Origin: Candidatus Atribacteria bacterium
GTDB taxonomy: Bacteria > Atribacterota > Phoenicimicrobiia > Phoenicimicrobiales > Stramentimicrobiaceae
Length of the DNA stretch: 8,383 nucleotides
NCBI GenBank assembly: GCA_016934875.1
Contig: JAFGSC010000117.1
Span: forward strand, 1-8,383
Reading direction: 5' to 3'
In this document: positions 1 to 6,702 of the stretch, in pieces
How the letters are laid out: the number at the start of each line of letters is the position of its first letter
How positions within the stretch are numbered: the first letter of the stretch is position 1
Made by a program: the position numbers and the translations under genes
The notes under the pieces: model-generated
The model's input: only the letters and a program-made list of their open reading frames with translations
Database searches by the model: none
Told to the model about the DNA's origin: nothing

Positions 1-1582
1 GAAACCTAAGCGTGTATTCCCATTTGCTTTGGTTAGAATAGGTGGACTGCACTGGCATGGTTAAGATTAATTGCATGTCCCTTGGATCAATTTGATAGGT
101 ATACTTTGAATCGACTGCTTTTATTAATTCATTAACCTGATAATTATTAATCTGCCGCGGTAAAAGCAGTTTATTAAAAACCATAACAGATCCACAAATA
201 TATAACCCAGCCAGGCTCAAAGGATAAATTATTCTCAAAATTGATTTTCTTGTGGCTGGTACGAACATAGTAATTGCAACCAGCAAAATTGATACAAGCG
301 GATAATAAAAATCAAAGACCTGGAATAAGTAACCATCAGGTGAGTTGATTGATGGCGGGAGTGGTTTGTCAAGAATGAGAATACCTCTTACTATAATTAA
401 AAAGGCAGCAATAATTAAAATGACTGATAGGAACATTTGGAAAATGCGCGATGAATAGGAAATTTTCGAAAAGTCGATGTTCTTTATTGCTGCGAAAACT
501 GTGATAATAAAAAGTGGTGCAAAATACAGGATGTACCGTCCTTGAATTTTGGTTGGCTCCGGGAAATTGTATGCTGCACGATAAGAATGTCGAATCACTG
601 GAATTAGAAAAACCAAACAGATTATTAATATTGCAATCAGCCAACGAGAGAATGCCCCACACCAATTTTTAGGTATCATACGCGACAGTGATGTCAGAAG
701 GATACCCAAGAATGGAGCCGCAATAAGGATTGTGTAGGCGAGGTAGAACACAATCCAATTAAGCAATCCACTTGAACCTAACTTTGAAGGAGCTGCTGTG
801 ATTCCAAAACCCAACATATTTAGCATGGATATGTTCTCAAGTCTTCCTAATATAACCCAACCTCCAACCAGGACTGCAAAAGGAATAAATATGCTGAATG
901 CTTGTTTTATTTTATTACGCGAAAATAAAAATGGAGTATTAATGTTGCTCGAAGGTCTCAACCACCAAATCAGCCAGATACCAGGGACAACTGCCAATCC
1001 GATATAGCGTGTCAGAACCAGAAAACCCGAGAGAATGCCTAAAAGAATATTTTGAAAATTCAATATCTTCTTATTATTTGGAAAAATTTCTACGAATGCC
1101 AAATATAGTGTCCAAAAGAAAAGCGGATAAAAAATATTTTCACTGATCATGGAGCGCGAGATCACAATTTGAGTGGGCAGTAGCATGACTAATATGGATG
1201 CCAACAAGCTTTGTTTTTTATCAAGGAACAGACGGCAAATCAAATAAACAGGAAAGATCACACTTGATATGTAGATCGCATTAAGTATTTTTGCTGCTTC
1301 ATAAACTCGAGCAGACGAAAATAAAATAAAAACAGGTGCAAGTGAGATAGGATATAAGGGTGGATAATGATGATATTCAGCAGCGCTGAATTGACCGCTT
1401 GCCAGGGTTTTGGCTGCATTCCAGTACAGCACTTCATCTTCAAAATGGCTGGGTCCATAGGTTTTTGTGAGATAAGTTAGGCTTGAAAGAATAATAAAAA
1501 CCAGATAAAAGATGAAAATTATTAAAAGGTAACCTTTTCTTGATCCGAACAGCTTTGAAAATTTATCAAGAATTTTGTACAT
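1..1582 (-). CDS. GT-C fold membrane glycosyltransferase (GT39/PMT-like), 3' end beyond the window
   Basis: An uninterrupted frame runs from an ATG at 1582 to the left edge, giving 527 residues without a stop, so the gene is partial. After a first membrane helix (about residues 18-36) comes an acidic loop, HFEDEVLYWNAAK (46-58), followed by HHYPPLYP (71-78). An acidic pair just after helix 1 is the usual catalytic-loop signature of GT-C enzymes that use polyprenyl-phosphate sugars. Many hydrophobic segments follow, with a typical SENIFYPLFFW stretch (147-157) and GRYILYFAP (348-356), resembling the RY motif late in GT39-like proteins. The visible tail from about 475 looks soluble and probably extracytoplasmic. 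The start lies 1 nt after the stop of the pyruvyl transferase gene and has no Shine-Dalgarno sequence, so it is probably translated by coupling. I infer that it transfers a sugar to the exported glycan or its lipid carrier. Donor and acceptor cannot be read from the sequence. Confidence 0.8.
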   Translation of the reverse strand, partial: MYKILDKFSKLFGSRKGYLLIIFIFYLVFIILSSLTYLTKTYGPSHFEDEVLYWNAAKTLASGQFSAAEYHHYPPLYPISLAPVFILFSSARVYEAAKILNAIYISSVIFPVYLICRLFLDKKQSLLASILVMLLPTQIVISRSMISENIFYPLFFWTLYLAFVEIFPNNKKILNFQNILLGILSGFLVLTRYIGLAVVPGIWLIWWLRPSSNINTPFLFSRNKIKQAFSIFIPFAVLVGGWVILGRLENISMLNMLGFGITAAPSKLGSSGLLNWIVFYLAYTILIAAPFLGILLTSLSRMIPKNWCGAFSRWLIAILIICLVFLIPVIRHSYRAAYNFPEPTKIQGRYILYFAPLFIITVFAAIKNIDFSKISYSSRIFQMFLSVILIIAAFLIIVRGILILDKPLPPSINSPDGYLFQVFDFYYPLVSILLVAITMFVPATRKSILRIIYPLSLAGLYICGSVMVFNKLLLPRQINNYQVNELIKAVDSKYTYQIDPRDMQLILTMPVQSTYSNQSKWEYTLRF

Positions 1583-1583
1583 C

Positions 1584-2660
1584 TTAAATCAAATGCTTTT
1601 TAAGAAAATCTTTGAGTTTTGCTTTTTCCTGGTTAAGAATGGTCAGGTCAATACGCATTGGCTGTTTTTTAATATCAGGGATGTTAAATCTTTCCATTAA
1701 ACGTAGTCGAGGTGATTCAGAAAAGACCATAGCCGGCTTGCCGTATGCCATTGCAATCACACAGGCATGCAGTCTGTTAGAAAGTACCAACTCTGCATTT
1801 CCATAAATATTGAAGTATGGGTAAGGTGTATCGTTGACCATTACATTGGGATAGCGAAAAGTTCTGCGTCCTATAATAGGAGTGTAACGGTGATCTGTAC
1901 GTACAATTGCATAATCCCCAATGACTTTTGCCTGGCTGCCTTTAAAGATCAAGCTTTCAAGCATCATAGTATAGCGAGATTTTCTAGCAAAACGGGTGCG
2001 CCAACTGTCTTGTTTAACAATCCAGGTTTGAGCATTGAAATCAAATTTGTGGATTGTCTGGGAAGAATCTATTTGTTCAATTGAACCTGTGAGTATTTCA
2101 AATGTTGGTTCTGGAAGCTTATCGAAATTCATGACAACATAGGGTAACAAGTTTTTATAGCCGCTGACTGGATAATAATCCGGTATAAAAAAAGCAAGAT
2201 CAAATCCGTTGTAGGCATTTTCCGCCAGATCCCCCAACTTTTCAAAGGTTTCACTGTCACGGCTGACAAATAGATAAGCAGGAAATTTTTTTAAGAACTT
2301 GCGATAATCTTCAATATATTCTTGCTCATAGCGCATGGCGCCAACTCCCAGATAAATGAGCTTTGTCCCTTGTGAGACGATTTTTTTTAGGGAGTCACCC
2401 CAAACATCCATTGTTTCTGGACGGAACATGGGACCCATTAATACCAGATAATCCGATTTTACAGCTGCAGCCATATCAAAGTAATCAGGAGGATTACCTC
2501 CTTTAGGATTCCAGTATTGGGGATAACCCGGTTTTTCGTTAATTATTGAAAAGGTTGCTTCTGGAACAACTGATTGAATAACATGATATCCACCAAGTTG
2601 AAAAAAGGCATTGCCAATGTTGGGGGACCACCCGCCTAAAATGTGTGTAAAATGCGGCAT
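1584..2660 (-). CDS. Polysaccharide pyruvyl transferase family protein
   Basis: The 358-residue product fits the polysaccharide pyruvyl transferase family (PF04230; CsaB and WcaK/AmsJ type), which usually moves pyruvate from phosphoenolpyruvate onto a sugar as a ketal in the cytosol. The N-terminus has a glycine-rich loop, GGWSPNIGNAFFQLGG (9-24), in the place of the family's GNxGD-like motif. SRDSET (133-138) matches the conserved central R-D/E-x-S/T segment. SNRLHACVIAMAYGKP (294-309) matches the family's C-terminal S-x-R-L-H ... GKP signature. There is no signal peptide or membrane helix. The ATG is well supported by a GGAGG Shine-Dalgarno 9 nt upstream. It follows the GT4 gene by 87 nt and is almost contiguous with the GT-C gene. 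Its place in a Wzx/Wzy locus suggests that it makes the glycan acidic. Some family members have other or unknown activities, so pyruvylation is inferred from family and context. Confidence 0.85.
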   Translation of the reverse strand: MPHFTHILGGWSPNIGNAFFQLGGYHVIQSVVPEATFSIINEKPGYPQYWNPKGGNPPDYFDMAAAVKSDYLVLMGPMFRPETMDVWGDSLKKIVSQGTKLIYLGVGAMRYEQEYIEDYRKFLKKFPAYLFVSRDSETFEKLGDLAENAYNGFDLAFFIPDYYPVSGYKNLLPYVVMNFDKLPEPTFEILTGSIEQIDSSQTIHKFDFNAQTWIVKQDSWRTRFARKSRYTMMLESLIFKGSQAKVIGDYAIVRTDHRYTPIIGRRTFRYPNVMVNDTPYPYFNIYGNAELVLSNRLHACVIAMAYGKPAMVFSESPRLRLMERFNIPDIKKQPMRIDLTILNQEKAKLKDFLKKHLI

Positions 2661-2669
2661 CCTAAAGAT

Positions 2670-2674
2670 CCTCC
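2670..2674 (-). promoter_or_regulatory. Shine-Dalgarno of the pyruvyl transferase gene
   Basis: Read on the minus strand this is GGAGG, 9 nt before the ATG at 2660. It is one of only two strong ribosome binding sites in the window and fixes the start of the pyruvyl transferase. It also indicates that this gene is translated independently of the one before it. Confidence 0.75.
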
Positions 2675-2741
2675 ATCGATTTAAAAATTATTAGATATTT
2701 TCTCTCGATTATCATGTAAAAAAACCCAAACTTAACGATCT

Positions 2742-2762
2742 CTAAATTTAATCCAAATTTAG
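2742..2762 (-). repeat. Perfect 8-bp inverted repeat over the GT4 stop codon
   Basis: The arms CTAAATTT (2742-2749) and AAATTTAG (2755-2762) are perfect inverted complements around a 5-nt loop. The repeat covers the last codons and the stop of the GT4 gene. In the transcript it would form a small AT-rich hairpin. A run of seven T residues (2718-2724, minus strand) lies about 17 nt further downstream, too far away for a standard intrinsic terminator. It could protect RNA ends or lightly attenuate transcription before the pyruvyl transferase gene. It could also be a chance palindrome in AT-rich DNA. Confidence 0.4.
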
Positions 2763-3836
2763 TATAGTCCATAATCGTTCATGCAAAGGCGGATAATTTA
2801 ATGATTCATAAGTCATATAAGCATTTTTCTGATATTCACGCATTTCAGGTACTGTAAATTTCCAAATTCTCGCAATTGCCAATTGCAAAGCTTGTGGATT
2901 AAATTTATCAAAAAACCAACCATTAACTGAATCCTTTATGTAAGAGGGCTCTGGTCCATGCGCGTGCATATAGTCATGGGTTAATGGCGGTAGACTCAAG
3001 GACATCATATGAACGACGCTTAAACCGGCTGTGCCTGGGAATACCCCAATTCGGCAAAACCGAGAAATCTCTTGAATATTTTGATCATCGTATATCATTC
3101 CGTGATAATGTATCCAGGAAAACCTTTGTGCCTGTTCTCTTACCCAATTACCCTCAATGCCATCACCAATAATATGTAGGTCAATTCCGAAAGAAGGATC
3201 TTGATTTATTGCCTCAATTGCGTTGATCAATTCTTTTATCCCGCACAATGCACGAAGTCTACCAATAAATAAAATGCCGGATTCATTGGCTGATTTTTCT
3301 TCAGGCATAACGGGGAAGTTGTTATAAAGGGTGTTGTAATCTACTTCCAGTTTCTCGGGTCTTTTTGTCAAAGGTATCAATGAATCCCTTACACTTTCAG
3401 TATAACAAATGTATTTTTTACTTAATCCAATAATTAGAGAATACATTAACTTGAAGCCTGGTGTAATTTTGGTTTTTTTATATAAACCATGTCCACGTGA
3501 ATAAACCGGGATCCTCAACAATTTACCTGCCAATAGGACAAACCACGTGCTGATACTTCTTGGGTTTGCCCAAATGATCACAGCATCCGGACGATTATTT
3601 ACCATATATTTCACCAGACCTTTTTGGAACAAACTGATCTTTTTGCCTAAAGGTGCGGTCAACTTTACGGGAAGCCATCGTATCTTTTTGTTTTGTGGAG
3701 GTTGATGTTCACCAAAACCAGCTTCTGGAGAAGAGGGACTAAAAATAAAGTCTACATAACAGTGCTCACTAAGACCTTGTATAACAGGAATAATATATTT
3801 AGTCAGCGTCGGGTATATAAAGCAAATTCTTTTCAT
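2748..3836 (-). CDS. GT4-like glycosyltransferase (GT-B fold)
   Basis: I take the start at the ATG at 3836, giving 362 residues beginning MKRICFIYP, a normal first beta strand of a GT-B enzyme. The frame extends upstream to a TTG at 3893, but that adds only residues lying inside the polymerase gene. The N-terminal acceptor half contains GHGLYKK (115-121) and YTESVR (145-150). The nucleotide-sugar half contains FIGRLRALCGIKELI (190-204), HIIGDG (221-226), HYHGMIYD (243-250) and PGTAGLSVVHMMS (267-279), followed by GPE (294-296). This is the Glycos_transf_1 pattern (PF00534). The usual E-x7-E motif is absent: its positions are taken by a TAGL segment and a histidine, as in a GT4 subgroup I recall with PGNVGL..H motifs. 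There is no membrane helix. It probably adds one sugar to the lipid-linked repeat unit on the cytosolic face; donor and linkage are unknown. The first 38 nt overlap the polymerase gene and no good Shine-Dalgarno is visible, so translational coupling is likely. Confidence 0.85.
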   Translation of the reverse strand: MKRICFIYPTLTKYIIPVIQGLSEHCYVDFIFSPSSPEAGFGEHQPPQNKKIRWLPVKLTAPLGKKISLFQKGLVKYMVNNRPDAVIIWANPRSISTWFVLLAGKLLRIPVYSRGHGLYKKTKITPGFKLMYSLIIGLSKKYICYTESVRDSLIPLTKRPEKLEVDYNTLYNNFPVMPEEKSANESGILFIGRLRALCGIKELINAIEAINQDPSFGIDLHIIGDGIEGNWVREQAQRFSWIHYHGMIYDDQNIQEISRFCRIGVFPGTAGLSVVHMMSLSLPPLTHDYMHAHGPEPSYIKDSVNGWFFDKFNPQALQLAIARIWKFTVPEMREYQKNAYMTYESLNYPPLHERLWTILNLD

Positions 3837-5166
3837 ATTTAAGTAATTTAATGAGAAATAGAGCGATGAGTAAGATTTGGAAATTTTCAGCAAAAACCGA
3901 TCTTGCCATCCAAGCCAAAATAATGAACATAACCGCAGAAAATAAAGTCCAATTTTCTCTGTGGTTGTATAAATAGTGACTGATTTGAATAATTAATAAT
4001 GTCAAGACTGGCAAGATGATAACTTCCAGCACACCAAAATTTGCCCAGGCTTCACCCAACGCAGTTCCGTTCATACTACTCTTGAATCCCGGTTGGTAGA
4101 TATTTGCCAGGATTATGGAAAAATTATCTGTGTATAATCCCAGACTTCTCGGTAGTATTGATGTAAATGCTCTAATATAGGTTGTGCCTTTTAAGAATTC
4201 TAATTCCTTCCCATAATCAGTCATAATGTGAATTAACAAAACATTATTGGATCCTTCTGTCAGGTCCATTAAGGTTGTAATGATCTTAGATGAGACTTGA
4301 TTAATTGCTAAAACATAATTTTTTAAGCCAACTGATAAGTTAGCTATATTGCTCCGCAGATACGACCATACACTGAAGAGTGGAACAATTGGAAGAAACA
4401 GCAGAAACCATTTTATTAATTTCTTTAAATTTAAGTAAGATACCATTGCAACTAAAAGGTAGATAAGGAACAAAGCAATATAAATGCGGTTTCCACTCAT
4501 TATCATGTGCAGGATCATTGTAAAAAAAGACAATCCTAATAAAAAGTAATTATTATTCCACTTTTTTCTTATCGCTGACACAGTCAATAATCCCGTCGAT
4601 GCAGCTAAAATCAGTTGATTAGTGTAATAGAACTTGAGGTATAAAGTAAACAACTTTCCATATTGTTCTGAAGTTTCATTAAATCTATAGTACCAATGTG
4701 AAGAAAAATAAGCAGTCGGTCCGCCACTAAGATAAATATTTATCAAAAAAAATAGAAATGAAATGCCAACAGAATATAAGATTATTTTTTTTAGTTGTGC
4801 TATTGATATTTCTGTGTTTCTATTTTCAGTCATACCATTAGCATGAATTAGAGTTATTTGGGGAGTGAATGCTATCACGCATAGATTGATCAATGATAAT
4901 GAAACCCATATTAATATAAATGGAATAAAAAATTCATTAGCTTCAGTTGTAATTTTCCCCCAAAGCTCGTAAGATTGAGGATATCCAGGTTTTTCATACC
5001 CGCCATTAAGGATGATCAGAAAGATTGGAAATGCAATGAAATAGAAAAGCCCTGCTAACCATCCCATAACAGGGGTGATCGTCTGGTAGGTATTCAACTG
5101 CCTCTTAACTGCGATAAAGAAGAGTAAAAACAATATAAGCATTAGTGATGAATAGATAATTATCAT
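3799..5166 (-). CDS. wzy: Wzy-type oligosaccharide repeat-unit polymerase
   Basis: The 455-residue protein is almost entirely hydrophobic, with about 11 predicted membrane helices (near 2-20, 33-53, 80-100, 126-146, 172-197, 207-223, 226-244, 250-268, 379-400, 407-422 and 428-443). A long extracytoplasmic loop lies between about 270 and 378. Landmarks are MSGNRIYIA (223-231), FLKGTTYIRAFTSILPR (324-340) and NGTALGEAWANFG (366-378). The SGNR, KGxTY...P and GE-x-x-x-NFG patterns are typical of O-antigen polymerase family members, whose overall sequences are very divergent. The enzyme would join flipped repeat units on the outer face of the inner membrane. The gene starts 39 nt after the flippase, with only a weak AAAGAT-like ribosome site, and its 3' end overlaps the GT4 gene. 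Ligase function (WaaL-like) is the main alternative, but position between Wzx and a glycosyltransferase, next to a Wzz-like gene, favours polymerase. Confidence 0.82.
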   Translation of the reverse strand: MIIIYSSLMLILFLLFFIAVKRQLNTYQTITPVMGWLAGLFYFIAFPIFLIILNGGYEKPGYPQSYELWGKITTEANEFFIPFILIWVSLSLINLCVIAFTPQITLIHANGMTENRNTEISIAQLKKIILYSVGISFLFFLINIYLSGGPTAYFSSHWYYRFNETSEQYGKLFTLYLKFYYTNQLILAASTGLLTVSAIRKKWNNNYFLLGLSFFTMILHMIMSGNRIYIALFLIYLLVAMVSYLNLKKLIKWFLLFLPIVPLFSVWSYLRSNIANLSVGLKNYVLAINQVSSKIITTLMDLTEGSNNVLLIHIMTDYGKELEFLKGTTYIRAFTSILPRSLGLYTDNFSIILANIYQPGFKSSMNGTALGEAWANFGVLEVIILPVLTLLIIQISHYLYNHRENWTLFSAVMFIILAWMARSVFAENFQILLIALFLIKLLKYEKNLLYIPDAD

Positions 5167-5205
5167 TTTTGTGTATCTTTTTTAAAGCTTAGTTAATTAT
5201 AAACC

Positions 5206-6681
5206 TTAGGATAAATGCGTTGATCTGGATTTAAAAAAGTTTTGTAACTCTTTTATTATCCACTGATCTTTGATTAAAATGATTGAAAATATTGCAATAA
5301 AAAGTACAGATAAGCTAATTTTAGTGAAAATGCCTGGAATAAGAAAAACAATTAAGAAGATAACACTTGGTAAGAATAAGCCTAAGCCTATATCCTTTAA
5401 AGAGTCTTTCCATATTACTTTTTCTTGTAATATTTGGTAAGTGTGAATTATGTAAAAACCAAGCAGAAACATGACACCCTTTGATAATACAGCACCGAGA
5501 AATCCAAGGCGGGCAGCGAGCAGATATAAGGTTCCAAACATAAAGATCGTGGTAATAAAATACGTAATGCTTGTAATCTTAACTTTTCCCATGCCAGTAA
5601 GGGTTTGGTGGGCTGGGCGAGTAAGGCTTATGAAACTGTATGCAATGATCAGAATCTGATAAAACATTGTATACTTTTGAGCATAGTCGGCTGAAATCCA
5701 CAATGTTAATAATTCATTCATCCAGATAATTGCGGCTACCCCAATCAGTGCAACAAGTAAACTAACATAATACGATAATTTTCTGAAAGTTTTATAAAGC
5801 TTTTCACGATCATTCAAAGAGTCTTTTAAGCTGGCATAAGGGATCATCACTTCTGTTATTTGACCAATGAGCGAGGATAGCCGTACCCCAATACTCGTTC
5901 CAACAGAATAAATGCCAGCAATGCTGGGGTTTATGATCATTCCTACGATAACAACATCTAACTGCTGAAACATTGTAATAGAAAGTTGTTCAACAAATAA
6001 ATAACCCGAGAAATTTAACATGTTTCTAATTAAGGTTTTATCAATTTTGTGGTGATACTCAAAATTGCGTCTGACTGAAATGACATAAGCTGCTAAAACG
6101 AAAAAGGTCAGGAATAGAGACCAAAGACCAATGAGGATTAGGTTTTTTTGCCAGATAGAGAGGATCACAATTCCTCCCCATAAAGCAATTTGATGATAAA
6201 GCTCTATTTGTTTAGCCAGATTATGTTGTAATTTTGAAAATAAAAATCCTTGAAAAACACGACTTAAAAACAAAGGAATAAGACTGATGGCTGTAAGTAA
6301 AATTGCAGAATCAAACTGTGTTCGATAAAGTGTAGAGCTGATTTCGATATTATTAATAATAATTGGTTTGATGGAAATCAAAATTAAAGCCGTGATAATT
6401 GACAGGATAAATACAATGATCATGCCAGATGTTATTACTTTCCCGTGCCCTTCTGGGGAGTTGATGTTGGCTTCCGAGGCAAATTTATTTACGATTGAAC
6501 TGATACCCGCTGTACCGATTCCGGCAAACTGAACAATGGCATGCAAAATTGCCCATAAGCCATAAAACTCTTCTCCTAATACCCCCATGGCTATGGGTGT
6601 AATTAAAAGGAAAAAAACAATATTAACCCCAAATATTATTAGATTTGAGGATACAGCATTAAGGTATTTATTCACAATCAT
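5206..6681 (-). CDS. wzx: Wzx-type polysaccharide flippase (MOP superfamily)
   Basis: The 491-residue protein shows the 12-14 helix layout of polysaccharide flippases in the MATE/MOP superfamily (Polysacc_synt type). The N-terminus is characteristic: a helix, then LITPIAMGVLGEEFYGLWAI (26-45), in which a GxxxYGLW-like segment ends the first helical hairpin. Further landmarks are FASEAN (67-72), QLDVVIVGMIINPSIAGIYS (240-259) at the start of the second half, LLTLWISADY (324-333), and RPAHQTLTGMGKVKI (355-369), a common pattern in this family. Length is normal. It would move the undecaprenyl-linked repeat unit across the cytoplasmic membrane. It follows the co-polymerase gene by 21 nt and precedes the polymerase by 39 nt. 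The ATG at 6681 has only a weak AAAGAT-like site before it. The C-terminus is short and basic (KSRSTHLS). The substrate cannot be predicted from the sequence. Confidence 0.9.
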   Translation of the reverse strand: MIVNKYLNAVSSNLIIFGVNIVFFLLITPIAMGVLGEEFYGLWAILHAIVQFAGIGTAGISSIVNKFASEANINSPEGHGKVITSGMIIVFILSIITALILISIKPIIINNIEISSTLYRTQFDSAILLTAISLIPLFLSRVFQGFLFSKLQHNLAKQIELYHQIALWGGIVILSIWQKNLILIGLWSLFLTFFVLAAYVISVRRNFEYHHKIDKTLIRNMLNFSGYLFVEQLSITMFQQLDVVIVGMIINPSIAGIYSVGTSIGVRLSSLIGQITEVMIPYASLKDSLNDREKLYKTFRKLSYYVSLLVALIGVAAIIWMNELLTLWISADYAQKYTMFYQILIIAYSFISLTRPAHQTLTGMGKVKITSITYFITTIFMFGTLYLLAARLGFLGAVLSKGVMFLLGFYIIHTYQILQEKVIWKDSLKDIGLGLFLPSVIFLIVFLIPGIFTKISLSVLFIAIFSIILIKDQWIIKELQNFFKSRSTHLS

Positions 6682-6702
6682 TAATCTTTAAAAACAATGA
6701 TT

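Noticed and set aside
369..1458. Short open frames on both strands (369-665, 798-1007, 1258-1458)
   Set aside because: All fall within the long open GT-C frame, which has membrane helices and family motifs throughout. The short frames show no independent coding signal.
1767..2084. Plus-strand open frame of 105 codons
   Set aside because: It lies wholly antisense to the pyruvyl transferase gene, has a low-complexity unrecognisable product and no ribosome site. It is a shadow frame.
2718..2727. GGG followed by seven T residues on the minus strand as an intrinsic terminator
   Set aside because: No GC-rich stem lies directly before the T run. The only hairpin (2742-2762) is AT-rich and about 17 nt away.
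2984..3172. Plus-strand open frame of 62 codons
   Set aside because: It is antisense to the motif-bearing half of the GT4 gene and shows no features of its own.
3837..3893. TTG start at 3893 giving a 19-residue longer GT4 protein
   Set aside because: The extension precedes a normal first beta strand (MKRICFIYP), lies in the polymerase gene and has no ribosome site. The ATG at 3836 is a better start.
5196..5201. TATAAT hexamer on the minus strand between flippase and polymerase
   Set aside because: It is a consensus -10 by sequence, but no -35-like hexamer stands 16-18 nt upstream and the gap is just 39 nt of AT-rich DNA. Chance is likely.
5471..5659. Plus-strand open frame of 62 codons
   Set aside because: It is antisense to the flippase gene, and its apparent hydrophobic content mirrors the complementary strand.
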